Positions 1 to 8,095 are shown, numbered from the stretch's first letter. The stretch is 31,450 nt of DNA from Euryarchaeota archaeon UBA550 (GCA_002506705.1 DAYA01000073.1:1-31450); one strand, 5' to 3'. Notes: a model not told the origin generated them from the letters alone. Made by a program: numbers and translations.

Positions 1-182
1 TCGACGATGTCGATGCGTCCTGTGAAGACGTGGACTCTCTTGGTTCCACGCTCACGTAGACGGATGTCTGTTACTCCACGAGTAGCAGCTTTTAGTGCTG
101 CTCCACGTGGTTGTCGGCTTGCAAATACTTGGCTTGTGTCTTTTCCGTCCTTCATGAGAACGAAGTACTTCTTTTCACCCAT
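1..182 (-). CDS. MC1-type archaeal chromatin protein (N-terminal part, runs off the left edge)
   Basis: This is the first 60 codons of a gene read leftwards; the rest lies outside the window. It starts with ATG at 182. The peptide begins MGEKKYFVLMKDGKDTSQVF, followed by SRQPRGAALKAATRG and then DIRLRERGTKRVHVF. This follows the known MC1 pattern closely: F-V-L strand, turn, strand, Q-P-R-x-A-A-L-K-A-A-x-R-G, then I-R-L-R-E-R-G-T-K-K-V-H-V-F. MC1 is a small monomeric DNA-bending chromatin protein of methanogens, haloarchaea and related Euryarchaeota; it binds DNA without sequence specificity. The residues between the RG and DIRLRERG blocks are fewer than in methanosarcinal MC1. A TATA-like element lies upstream at about 217-226. 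I am confident of the family; whether the full protein has one or more MC1 units cannot be seen here. Confidence 0.85.
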   Translation of the reverse strand, partial: MGEKKYFVLMKDGKDTSQVFASRQPRGAALKAATRGVTDIRLRERGTKRVHVFTGRIDIV

Positions 183-216
183 AGGTTATACCTCGTACCG
201 TCTACGGTCATGTCAA

Positions 217-226
217 GGTTATAATG
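217..226 (-). promoter_or_regulatory. Candidate TATA/BRE for the MC1 gene
   Basis: On the minus strand the stretch reads GGGGAAACATTATAACC, an A-rich BRE-like run followed by a TATA-like core, about 40 bases before the ATG at 182. It is the clearest AT-rich element in the 139-base gap between the RAM-domain gene and MC1. I see nothing else in that gap: no tRNA or other structured RNA. The assignment is by pattern only. Confidence 0.35.
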
Positions 227-321
227 TTTCCCCCGTCAAACCGCTATACTGCGCTACATATTGGCCGCAGTGGGCCTTTTCAGAGAGTACTTTTGAGCAG
301 TAATGCGTTTATGCTAATCGC

Positions 322-561
322 TTAAACTTCGGCTCCAGCGAGAGTTTTCGAACCGGTAACTCCCGGAACTTGTCTAATTGTATCAACAACAGTTTTTGCG
401 ATTATTCCAAGACTTTCTGCTTCTAGTTTGATGATTATATCATAGTCGCCAAAGAGCAGTGTCGCGTCTGAGACATTTTCTAACTCTTTTATTGTTTGAA
501 ATGCTTGATATTCTTGACCTGGTGAAACATTTACCAGAACATAGCCAACTGCCATGGCCAT
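322..561 (-). CDS. Stand-alone Lrp/AsnC effector-binding (RAM) domain protein
   Basis: This 79-residue protein consists only of a RAM (AsnC_trans_reg) fold. The opening strand GYVLVNVSPG is followed by a helix (EYQAFQTIKELENV), the strand pair DATLLFGDYDIIIKLEAES, a second helix (GIIAKTVVDTIRQVPGV) and a last strand ending in TLAGAEV. The phrase GDYDIIIKLEA is typical of RAM domains, which bind amino acids or other small effectors at oligomer interfaces. There is no room for the N-terminal helix-turn-helix of full Lrp/AsnC regulators, so it probably does not bind DNA alone; it may partner with full-length regulators or act as a small-molecule sensor. Two starts are possible (561 or ATG at 555), two codons apart. 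It lies 31 bases after the giant surface-protein gene on the same strand and may be cotranscribed with it. Confidence 0.8.
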   Translation of the reverse strand: MAMAVGYVLVNVSPGQEYQAFQTIKELENVSDATLLFGDYDIIIKLEAESLGIIAKTVVDTIRQVPGVTGSKTLAGAEV

Positions 562-592
562 CCCATTAACTCAACCATGATGAATCCTGTGC

Positions 593-3500
593 TCATCTTA
601 GGTCTTCTAAGCTTAGTTTGTATAATTCCCACTGGTCTTCTTGCCAGTCTTCCGGCATAGGGCCATCAAGCCAATTCAAGAATTCCTCCAAAGTCCAACC
701 TTCGGGAATTCTTTCGTCTCTTGTTGGTTCTACCTCCTCGTCACTCCAAGTCTCAACATCAGCATCGTTGTTGCGCCTGCGTATGAGAATAGTACTACCT
801 AATATGATCACTAGAATACCTATGCCTATTGTAATAGGTAGGGTATAGGATTCTGATGTTTCTTGTGTTTCCTCGTTGATCTGTCCGCAGTCTTCCACAC
901 ACTCCACAGGTTCGTCAATAGATATTGTTGATGTGTAATTTACTCGATTACCACTCCAGTCTTCACAAGATAACTCAAATGAGATGTCTCCACTAATGTT
1001 TGTAGGTAATAGCCAGGAATTCGACCAGAAACCAGAATCGTCTAAATCCATTACTCCACTTGCAGGTACAGAATAAATTACATTTCCATCTTGATAGTAA
1101 TCAGCCATACAAACAGCGTCTATTCCATCTGCATCATTCATCTCAACAAGTATTTCGAGAAGACCAGCATTGGATATGTTATCAGGATGGTCAACAGTAA
1201 TTACTGGTGGAGAATGTAAGAACTCGAAAGTCAAGAATGATACAGACATAATTTCGTCTATGTCGATAACTCTGACTCCCAGAGTGCCATTGCCTGGAAC
1301 GAAAGAGGAGTCGAGTTGTATTCTGAAATGGTATGCTGCGTTTTGCTCAGGAACGTCATTTCCACAAATTGTACTGCCTTGATTGGGAGCAGACACAATC
1401 CATCCAAGTTGCTCAAGGCTTGCACTTACGTCCTGTATTTGCCGCGACGAGCGTATCCTAACTACAGCGTCAGCGGTTTGACCGAACATCAACTCACTGA
1501 TTTCAGCACCCTCTTGACAGAGATCAATTGCTAAGATTTCAGGTGGACTCAATACTATAGGTGTCTGAATTGCGGCTGAACTTGAAGCACCATTTGCTCC
1601 GGTGATATTTGCGGTGATAATCAAATCACCAGTTTCTATACTCTCTGAAGTTGAGAGAGGGAAAAGAGCGACTCCATTGTCGAATTCAACAGGGAATGAA
1701 TATGCGCTTTGACCAGGCCAATGAATTGAAACATCTCCATAGACTCCTTCAATGGAATCATCGTAATCAGTAACGGAAACTCGAATGTATTCTCCTCCTC
1801 CCCCGAGTACGTTTTCTACAGATTCATTTTGTGCATTTACTATCTCGATAATCGCTTCAGGAGGCTCATCAGCGACCTGAATCGTTCTCTGAGTCATAAA
1901 GGCCCCTTCGTGATTTCTTAATTCGATTTTAAACGAGGATAGGCTAGTTTGTGTTGGAATAGTAAAGGATGCGATGTAACAGTGATGTTCAGGACTGTTT
2001 CCAGCCATGTAACTTAGACCGTCGATATTGCCTCTGGTTGCGCTAAACTCCGGTGTTTGGGAACCAATTGAGTGGTCTGGATCTAGAACACATGCTTTCA
2101 GTGTAAGTACGTGCCCTCTGAGCACTCCTTTGTTGGGGAATGAAGTCAAAACTGAAGCTCCACCCCATTCGGAATCATCTACACCAGAAACGTGCACTCC
2201 GAACCAAAACGCAGGAGCATCTCTGATTTGGGCAACTCCATTTGAAACAGAGACAGTCGAAATGTTTGATTCATCCACCGTGGTTGCCATTATGTCAAGC
2301 ATTCCCAACTCTACATTCGTTGGTAGGTCGATTGTGGTCCACCACAGATAACCATCTTGGCTACCTGTTCCTTGCTCAATCCATTCACTGCTGTTGTTTC
2401 CGCTTGTTATTCTCCAAGCGATTGTAGCATTTACCACTCCACTATCATCGGTTGCCTCTAGGCTACAAACGAATCTGTCACCTCTACTATACTGGGTTGA
2501 GTCACAGAAAATATCCTCGATGACGGGAGGGCTATTCGCCCATATTGTAAGGTCGAACTGATTGTTGTCGATATTTCTCTCAGGATTCAGAATAGATGAT
2601 GCCTCCCATCTGATTACTAAATTATTCCAGCCTTCTCTTGAGGTGTTTATCTCAAGTTCAATGATTTGTCTGCTTCCATTTTCCGAACCAGTTGGCAAAA
2701 CCATGCTGTGATTTGTAAGAACAATGCTGCCAAGTTTGTCCAAAATCTTCAGGTTTCCAACGCCAATTCCGGGACCAATATTTTCAATTGCAATTTCGAT
2801 TTTGCAATTGGAATTTACTGTAAGATTTTCCGTCACTCTTACGTCAATAATTCTGATGTCATGGACGATATCGGCGTATGGGCTCATCTTCGGGTCTCCA
2901 ACAACAACACCCATCCAACTTGTCATGGTGTTTGCAGCTGCGTAAGATTCAGCAAGGTTGTATCCACTAGCGTAGGATGACAACAGTACACTTGGTGAAG
3001 AGACCGCTGTTAGGTACGGCTCGTACACGTAGCCTTTGATTCCGCTAGCCCCATCTTCGAGGATATCTGCAACTAAGGATTGTCCGTAAGATGTGCCCCA
3101 ATTGAATGAGCGGGCACCTGTGCTAACCGCTGTCTCTACAATCGATCCGTTGACCCAACTCATGTGCGGTCTAATCACACGAAGTATTGCTGAGTCAACA
3201 AATAGTGAACCATCAGTGGATGTAGGGACTATATCCAAAGAGATTCTAATTTTCATAGAAGTCGCATTTTCATGCGGTCTAAATCTCATTGTCTGTGAAT
3301 TCCATGCTGTTGTGTACTCTTTCTTTGATGATTCATTGTAACTCAGTTCGCTTCCGTTAGAATCAAATGATGTTACTTGTAATTGGTATTCTCCAAATAC
3401 ATCGCCATTTCTTTTCCCGTAAGCATACACATTCCATGCGTGGTTTGTGAAATTTACAGGGATTTCATGTGTAGTCTCAAGGTATGCAACATTTTGACCG

Positions 3501-5719
3501 TTGCCCGAGTATGCAGTACAGTTGTTTAGGATGTTTCTGTTAAGGGCTGTAATTGAACTGTTATTGAGCGCAGTATCCCAAATCATTAGTTCATCAATCA
3601 TGCCTTCGAAGTGAGCGTTTCCGGCCCTATTTACTCCAATTTTGTACAAGTCAAAGTTGTTCAAAGAACCATTCGGGTAGAAGTTAGTGTTAACCAAAAC
3701 TCCGTCCATGTATTGTCTCACGGACCCTGCATCGTAAACTGTGACGAGGTGTGTCCATTTCTGCGCAGTAACGTCGCCAAATGTCAGACTTTGATTGTTA
3801 TGAAGTTTCCATTTACCGCCAGAAACCATGTGCTGGAACGATTGATTGGAACCAGCATTGTCATCGATTGCGAATGTAGAAGCGTATGTCGGCAGGGAGG
3901 TTGTGTTAGCCCAGACCCATTGACTAATGCTGAAATTTCCTAGCCAATCGTCAACATTCACCTTTGCATAATCATCGACTCCATCAAACCACAAACAATT
4001 TCCGTCAACGCAATTTCTCCAATTGGTTGAATTCATTCCATACAATGTGAAATTAGAATCATTTGTGACGCTGTCACTCGAAATGGACCCAGTTCCCTCC
4101 TCGAAATCCCAATGGTGAACCAAGTTTTCAGATTGCGGGATATTATCTGCCTGTACAACGAATGCAGAGGATGGAATCGTCGTCTTACTGACGTTCGGAC
4201 CTTCCCACGAGAATTTCAATCCGTGTGGACCACCGCCTTGGAAAAATTCGATTCTGAAATCGTGGTATCCAGCCGTCAAATTGAGAGAACCGGAGTATTC
4301 TCTCATTCCATGCATTCCGTAATTTTGGATTAGGCTTTCACCATTAATCCATAGCTCAGAGCCGTCATCGGTATTGAGATAGAATGTCCAGTTTCCAGTT
4401 TCAGGTATGTTGATTAGTCCACTGAATCTTGCGCCCCAGTTATTCTTGAATCTGTCGTCCAAACCAGGATATGGATTTCCGGATGATGAATACGCAAGGG
4501 ATGACTCTAGTCGAGAGTGGTCTGGTACTCTATCGATTAAATCAGGCATTGTTGCAGCGTTAAAATTGATTCCTTCATTGTCGAAATATTCCGCAAATAT
4601 ACCCGGTCGCAGATAGCCAGAATCCTGTGTGCAACTAGCAGAAATTTCTGCTTCAAAAGCACCGTTTCCGTTCTGTTTTATTGAGGTCTGATATGACCAG
4701 TTGAAAACATCGCCAGAACTTACTGTAGGCGCTGATATATTCCAATAACGGGAACCGCTTGACCAAGAAGAATCCAGTGTATCAAAGCCGCCATTCGATA
4801 GATAATTTCGATTCCAGTTACCGTCATTACTTCCCCAAGATGCGTAGCCGATTACGTTGCTCATGTTTGTAACGAATTCAGTTTCTTCATCGAAGTACAC
4901 TGGTAGATTCATGGTGCCGTTTAGAGTGGTGTTTGCTACATACAAATCGTCATTCCAAAATTTGTATCCTGAGTCATTTCTATTTGTGGCTAAATCTAGG
5001 ATGTGTGTGCCTCTTGCACCGTAGGAATTGTTCGCTTTCTCAATCAAATCTAGAGCGGTTTCAACTGTATATCCAGTCAATCTAGTTACCAAGAAAAACC
5101 CATATTCATCTCTAGTGAATTCTTCCATTTGCTTACCTGCAAGGGGGCCATAATTGTGATCAATCCACCAATCGCCTCCAATGTCTGAGTCATATGCGCC
5201 ACCAGCCAATGCAATTTCTTGATCGAAAGACGCTTTGTTATTGCCGCCGTTGACCCTCAAAGGCATGCCTTTTGTTGTTACCAGGTAATTCAAATCAGTG
5301 CCAGTGTAATTGGATAGCATCACTTTGAATGGTTCAAGGAAATATGTATTGAATTGATTTCTGTTGATTGTTTCACCGGTTGGGTTAGATGAATTATCGA
5401 AAATGAAAACTCTGTCTGCACTAATGTTCCGGGCAGTGACGAATGCCCAACCAATCGTTCGGCTGACTTCGGATTTGTTATTGATCAAAACTCCAACATC
5501 GCTATAGTCAACAGCTGTCGATAGATTGAATCCTCCAGGAACCGCTACCGTCCTTAGCGGGCTCTCATTCCAGATGTCTGTTTCAATGCTGAATCCATCG
5601 AATATGTGCTCTCTCAATTCTTGTTCCGGATTGGATTGATTCGGTATTTGGATTAGGCTTACCACGAATAGCGCAACTAAAAATAGCGCTTTTCGTGATT
5701 GTGACATGTCAACGTGCAC
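593..5719 (-). CDS. Giant cell-surface protein: TIGR03790-like region, PA14, LamG, C-terminal TM anchor
   Basis: This 1708-residue exported protein has an N-terminal hydrophobic signal segment (about 10-25). Residues about 45-300 resemble the TIGR03790 family: VGVLINNKSEVSRTIGWAF, then TARNISADRVF, later NYLVTTKGMPLRV and SFDQEIALAGG. A PA14 domain follows (about 370-518, with GIFAEYFDNEG, TGNWTFYLNTDDGSELWING and LTAGYHDFRIEFFQGGG). A LamG/concanavalin-like domain lies at about 533-712 (HHWDFEEGTG, FDGVDDYAKV, GMIDELMIWD). Ig-like or CARDB-like beta segments run to about 1600. One TM helix (about 1627-1647) is followed by RRRNN and a cytoplasmic tail with two Trp-rich units, PEGWTLEEFLNWL and PEDWQEDQWELYKL. 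PA14 and LamG suggest glycan binding at the surface; the substrate is unknown. The start is GTG at 5719, with ATG at 5707 as alternative. Domain limits are approximate. Confidence 0.82.
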   Translation of the reverse strand: MHVDMSQSRKALFLVALFVVSLIQIPNQSNPEQELREHIFDGFSIETDIWNESPLRTVAVPGGFNLSTAVDYSDVGVLINNKSEVSRTIGWAFVTARNISADRVFIFDNSSNPTGETINRNQFNTYFLEPFKVMLSNYTGTDLNYLVTTKGMPLRVNGGNNKASFDQEIALAGGAYDSDIGGDWWIDHNYGPLAGKQMEEFTRDEYGFFLVTRLTGYTVETALDLIEKANNSYGARGTHILDLATNRNDSGYKFWNDDLYVANTTLNGTMNLPVYFDEETEFVTNMSNVIGYASWGSNDGNWNRNYLSNGGFDTLDSSWSSGSRYWNISAPTVSSGDVFNWSYQTSIKQNGNGAFEAEISASCTQDSGYLRPGIFAEYFDNEGINFNAATMPDLIDRVPDHSRLESSLAYSSSGNPYPGLDDRFKNNWGARFSGLINIPETGNWTFYLNTDDGSELWINGESLIQNYGMHGMREYSGSLNLTAGYHDFRIEFFQGGGPHGLKFSWEGPNVSKTTIPSSAFVVQADNIPQSENLVHHWDFEEGTGSISSDSVTNDSNFTLYGMNSTNWRNCVDGNCLWFDGVDDYAKVNVDDWLGNFSISQWVWANTTSLPTYASTFAIDDNAGSNQSFQHMVSGGKWKLHNNQSLTFGDVTAQKWTHLVTVYDAGSVRQYMDGVLVNTNFYPNGSLNNFDLYKIGVNRAGNAHFEGMIDELMIWDTALNNSSITALNRNILNNCTAYSGNGQNVAYLETTHEIPVNFTNHAWNVYAYGKRNGDVFGEYQLQVTSFDSNGSELSYNESSKKEYTTAWNSQTMRFRPHENATSMKIRISLDIVPTSTDGSLFVDSAILRVIRPHMSWVNGSIVETAVSTGARSFNWGTSYGQSLVADILEDGASGIKGYVYEPYLTAVSSPSVLLSSYASGYNLAESYAAANTMTSWMGVVVGDPKMSPYADIVHDIRIIDVRVTENLTVNSNCKIEIAIENIGPGIGVGNLKILDKLGSIVLTNHSMVLPTGSENGSRQIIELEINTSREGWNNLVIRWEASSILNPERNIDNNQFDLTIWANSPPVIEDIFCDSTQYSRGDRFVCSLEATDDSGVVNATIAWRITSGNNSSEWIEQGTGSQDGYLWWTTIDLPTNVELGMLDIMATTVDESNISTVSVSNGVAQIRDAPAFWFGVHVSGVDDSEWGGASVLTSFPNKGVLRGHVLTLKACVLDPDHSIGSQTPEFSATRGNIDGLSYMAGNSPEHHCYIASFTIPTQTSLSSFKIELRNHEGAFMTQRTIQVADEPPEAIIEIVNAQNESVENVLGGGGEYIRVSVTDYDDSIEGVYGDVSIHWPGQSAYSFPVEFDNGVALFPLSTSESIETGDLIITANITGANGASSSAAIQTPIVLSPPEILAIDLCQEGAEISELMFGQTADAVVRIRSSRQIQDVSASLEQLGWIVSAPNQGSTICGNDVPEQNAAYHFRIQLDSSFVPGNGTLGVRVIDIDEIMSVSFLTFEFLHSPPVITVDHPDNISNAGLLEILVEMNDADGIDAVCMADYYQDGNVIYSVPASGVMDLDDSGFWSNSWLLPTNISGDISFELSCEDWSGNRVNYTSTISIDEPVECVEDCGQINEETQETSESYTLPITIGIGILVIILGSTILIRRRNNDADVETWSDEEVEPTRDERIPEGWTLEEFLNWLDGPMPEDWQEDQWELYKLSLEDLR

Positions 5720-5748
5720 GGGATGTCACTCAAAGTCACTTCGCTTGC

Positions 5749-5756
5749 TTGTATAG
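5749..5756 (-). promoter_or_regulatory. Candidate TATA element for the giant surface-protein gene
   Basis: On the minus strand CTATACAA lies about 33 bases before the GTG at 5719 and 45 before the ATG at 5707. That suits a leaderless or very short-leader transcript from 5719. It shares the 106-base divergent gap with the macro-domain promoter. Confidence 0.35.
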
Positions 5757-5793
5757 GTCAAAATAGGCTATTTTTGGCTGAAATCGTCAATGT

Positions 5794-5800
5794 GTATATG
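5794..5800 (+). promoter_or_regulatory. Candidate TATA element for the macro-domain/DacZ operon
   Basis: The sequence GTATATG is centred about 29 bases before the ATG at 5826, the distance expected for a leaderless archaeal transcript. No Shine-Dalgarno sequence precedes that ATG (the bases just before it read CTGCTGGTAAC), which fits leaderless initiation. Confidence 0.4.
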
Positions 5801-5825
5801 AAGGACGGCCCCTCCTGCTGGTAAC

Positions 5826-6452
5826 ATGGTCGAGTTGTACATGGCCCGAACTTGTCGATGGGGAGTAGTTCGAGTCATTGGTGGCGAATTACATTTGCAA
5901 GAGGCAGATGCTGTTGTTACCCCTGCGAATAATCGTCTTTCTGGAAGAGAGGGCTTAGACGCACAAATACACAAAGCAGCAGGAGATGAGTTGCGAGAAT
6001 TTTGCAGAAATGTTAGCATCGAGCAAAGAAAGTTGAATCTACCTCCTTGCCCAGTAACAACCAACGTTGTTTCCGAACCTTACAACCTCGAAAACAAATT
6101 CAAGCACATCATTCACGTAGTTAGCCCAGATTGTCGCAGGCCAAATCAGGATGAATCTAGGCGAGATTTACTTCCACAAGCATATCACAATCTGTTTGAC
6201 ACACTACGCGAAATGAAAGACGTTAGCGTGATAATGGCTCCACCATTATCCATGGGAGTCTTCGCATACCCTCACCGAGAAGGTGCTCGACTGACTCTAG
6301 AAACACTTCTCGGCATCATGGATGGAGAGGAAGATCCTGGGATAAAGGAGTACAATATCGTTGTAAAAGAAAGGAATTTCATCAACAACATGCGCACTGT
6401 GTACAGGGAGTCAGAAGACCAACTCCCTGGTATGGACACAACAATGGAATGA
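5826..6452 (+). CDS. Macro-domain (ADP-ribose-binding) protein
   Basis: This 208-residue protein carries the macro-domain signature. GGELHLQEADAVVTPANN (about 19-36) corresponds to the G-D-I-T...D-A-I-V-N-A-A-N loop that contacts the adenine and ribose, followed by GLDAQIHKAAGDEL (43-56). The second ligand loop is APPLSMGVFAYPHREGARL (about 138-156), corresponding to the usual S-x-G-x-(Y/F)-x-(F/Y)-P motif. Macro domains bind ADP-ribose, O-acetyl-ADP-ribose, poly-ADP-ribose or related nucleotides, and some hydrolyse them. The usual VNAAN is VTPANN here, so hydrolase activity cannot be assumed. Its TGA overlaps the ribosome-binding site of the diadenylate cyclase gene 9 bases downstream, so the two are almost certainly translated from one message, suggesting a shared role in nucleotide signalling. 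Confidence 0.82.
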   Translation: MVELYMARTCRWGVVRVIGGELHLQEADAVVTPANNRLSGREGLDAQIHKAAGDELREFCRNVSIEQRKLNLPPCPVTTNVVSEPYNLENKFKHIIHVVSPDCRRPNQDESRRDLLPQAYHNLFDTLREMKDVSVIMAPPLSMGVFAYPHREGARLTLETLLGIMDGEEDPGIKEYNIVVKERNFINNMRTVYRESEDQLPGMDTTME

Positions 6453-6456
6453 GGTG
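6450..6456 (+). promoter_or_regulatory. Shine-Dalgarno sequence fused to the upstream stop codon
   Basis: TGAGGTG holds the macro-domain stop codon (TGA, 6450-6452) and the GAGGTG ribosome-binding site of the next gene, five bases before its TTG start at 6462. It supports the TTG start and implies translational coupling. Confidence 0.7.
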
Positions 6457-6461
6457 TTAAT

Positions 6462-7310
6462 TTGGTCGACCTGCCAAAAATGGTAGCATCGGCAATAGAG
6501 GGAGAACGCTCTGATTTTTCTGTTGCAGTCTTACTTTCAAACAGTTCGATAACAGCAAAAAAAATTCGAGAAGTACTGCCAAAAAAATTACGTCTGGTAA
6601 CCTTGACATCCTCATCTAAGGTTAGAGAGAATCTTACAGAATTGGGTTTAGATGTTGAAATTCTAGAGGATTCACTATCCTCACAAGGACTCTCCGTTCT
6701 AAACAACCTTCACGACATAGTTCTGCAGGGTTTAGGAGAAGGTAGATTCAACTCTAGTGATAGAATACTCGCAATTATGGCAGAGCCAATGAATGGAATT
6801 GTTGTAATCGAAACAAATTCATTAGCTTCAAACAAATTAGCGATAATTGCAAACGAGCATGGAGTTGATATTGAAGTTCTAGCAAGGGTAATGGAATTGG
6901 CTAGACAAATCGGTGGACGTGGTAGGGAAGGTCACGCAGTCGGAGCATTATTTGCAATTGGTTCTGTTCCAAAATTGAGAAGATACACTACTGCAATTGT
7001 ACTTAATCCATTCAAAGGACACAATGATTCAAAGAAGGATGTTACAGTACAAAATAATCACGAAACGTTAGCAGAATTCGCATGGCTAGATGGGGCCATT
7101 CTATTCAATTCAAAGGGGATTGCCAGCGACGCAGGTCGCTACGTCCAAGTTCCATCGGGGATCAATCCAAAATCTGGAGAAGGCGGTAGACATTTGGCTG
7201 CAAGGGCAATCAGTCAACTAGCTGATGCGATTGCAATTTGTGTTTCATCTAGTGGAGTAATTACGCTCTATTCCAAGGGAAGAGAAAGGTACAGGGTTAG
7301 GCTATCCTAA
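6462..7310 (+). CDS. dacZ: Diadenylate cyclase (c-di-AMP synthase), archaeal DacZ type
   Basis: This 282-residue protein converts two ATP into cyclic di-AMP. The DAC domain occupies the C-terminal half: MAEPMNGIVVIETNSLASNK (106-125), VGALFAIG (160-167), the active-site DGA motif (LDGAILF, 209-215) and the GGRHLAARA motif (241-249), equivalent to the GTRHRAA of bacterial DisA/CdaA that contacts the ATP phosphates. VSSSGVITLY follows at 261-270. The N-terminal part (about 17-95) is an alpha/beta region resembling the pyruvate-kinase-like domain of archaeal DacZ; there are no TM helices. The start is TTG, supported by GAGGTG five bases upstream. It follows the macro-domain gene in one operon, and its 3' end overlaps the convergent RNase H-fold gene by 14 bases. 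In haloarchaea DacZ affects osmotic homeostasis; a similar role here is inference. Confidence 0.88.
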   Translation: MVDLPKMVASAIEGERSDFSVAVLLSNSSITAKKIREVLPKKLRLVTLTSSSKVRENLTELGLDVEILEDSLSSQGLSVLNNLHDIVLQGLGEGRFNSSDRILAIMAEPMNGIVVIETNSLASNKLAIIANEHGVDIEVLARVMELARQIGGRGREGHAVGALFAIGSVPKLRRYTTAIVLNPFKGHNDSKKDVTVQNNHETLAEFAWLDGAILFNSKGIASDAGRYVQVPSGINPKSGEGGRHLAARAISQLADAIAICVSSSGVITLYSKGRERYRVRLS

Positions 7311-8013
7311 TCGCCTCGTCTAGCGATAATTCGCCACAAGCAACCCTTCTAGCCAATTCTGTGGAAATTGTCAAATTGCCTAAACTCTGAATCCGAGATT
7401 GCCTCTGTATCTCCTTTAGGTCACCGTCTGTTGGGTTCAATTCTCTCAAAGAATAAATTCGATTACCGCCCATTAAGGCGATTCGTGTTGCTGCATGGAG
7501 ATGCGTTTTCATACGGGAACCAGAACTTGTTTTGTACTCGTTGACCTGAAGGGTTTCGATACCTCTCAAAATCAATTGATTGATTATCCTGTCACGCAAC
7601 AGTGGGGCTCCGTCTCCTACTTTTACGCACATTCTCTGATGCTTAACCGCTGAGGCAAGACCGGTTATGTGGTCTGCCACGAGTTCAATTTGTTCTAATT
7701 GAGCACTGCCAACTACGATTCCATCGGCTAGCCATGCGACTCCAGGTCTAGGTCCAGGATCTATTCCGAACACTAACTGTACAGCGGAGTCTAGGCCCCT
7801 TGAGGCTTGAATTGCTCTCTCTACAGCGATTTCGACCGTGTCTTCAGTTGCCGGAATGTGTCCTTCCTGTACTTCTTCAGGGGATGTAAGAAGAATACCA
7901 TCCCATTCGTTACTTGTTGCGAGCATGATAAAATCGCATTTCCTCCTTTTCAACTCCCTCATCAGATGGAAAGAAAGTCGGAAATCATCGGTCCTAACCG
8001 CAATCCTGCGCAC
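7297..8013 (-). CDS. Predicted RuvC/RNase H-fold protein, conserved archaeal type
   Basis: The central part of this 238-residue protein opens with VFGIDPGPRPGVAWLADG (81-98), the first strand of an RNase H/RuvC-like fold: a G-I-D-P-G loop, then a strand that returns with G-V-A. Candidate later acidic positions are D134 (KVGDGAPLLRDRI) and E159 (NEYKTSSGSRMKTHLHAATRIA). Residues 1-70 form a separate N-terminal alpha/beta region, and the C-terminus is helical. Proteins with this fold include Holliday junction resolvases and other metal-dependent nucleases, but the family has not been tied to a reaction as far as I know. It diverges from an Hjc-like resolvase gene 82 bases away, consistent with a role in recombination. 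The start is GTG at 8013; an in-frame stop lies just upstream. Its 3' end overlaps dacZ by 14 bases. Confidence 0.65.
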   Translation of the reverse strand: MRRIAVRTDDFRLSFHLMRELKRRKCDFIMLATSNEWDGILLTSPEEVQEGHIPATEDTVEIAVERAIQASRGLDSAVQLVFGIDPGPRPGVAWLADGIVVGSAQLEQIELVADHITGLASAVKHQRMCVKVGDGAPLLRDRIINQLILRGIETLQVNEYKTSSGSRMKTHLHAATRIALMGGNRIYSLRELNPTDGDLKEIQRQSRIQSLGNLTISTELARRVACGELSLDEAIRIA

Positions 8014-8059
8014 ATACCTCGCAGCAGTTACTCATGCATCAATTTGACGCGTAATCAGC

Positions 8060-8068
8060 GATATAATC
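8060..8068 (+). promoter_or_regulatory. Candidate TATA element for the Hjc-like gene
   Basis: GATATAATC is centred about 32 bases before the GTG start at 8096. No ribosome-binding site precedes that start, which fits a leaderless transcript. It lies in the 82-base gap between two divergent genes. Confidence 0.4.
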
Positions 8069-8095
8069 AAAAGCGATTGACATAGATTCACAAAC

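Noticed and set aside
183..321. Possible small RNA or tRNA in the gap before MC1
   Set aside because: No cloverleaf, T-loop consensus or strong hairpin can be drawn; only a TATA-like element is visible.
6272..6706. A 144-codon minus-strand frame spanning the macro/dacZ junction
   Set aside because: Both sense genes are strongly supported by family motifs and a coupled ribosome-binding site; the antisense frame shows no motif.
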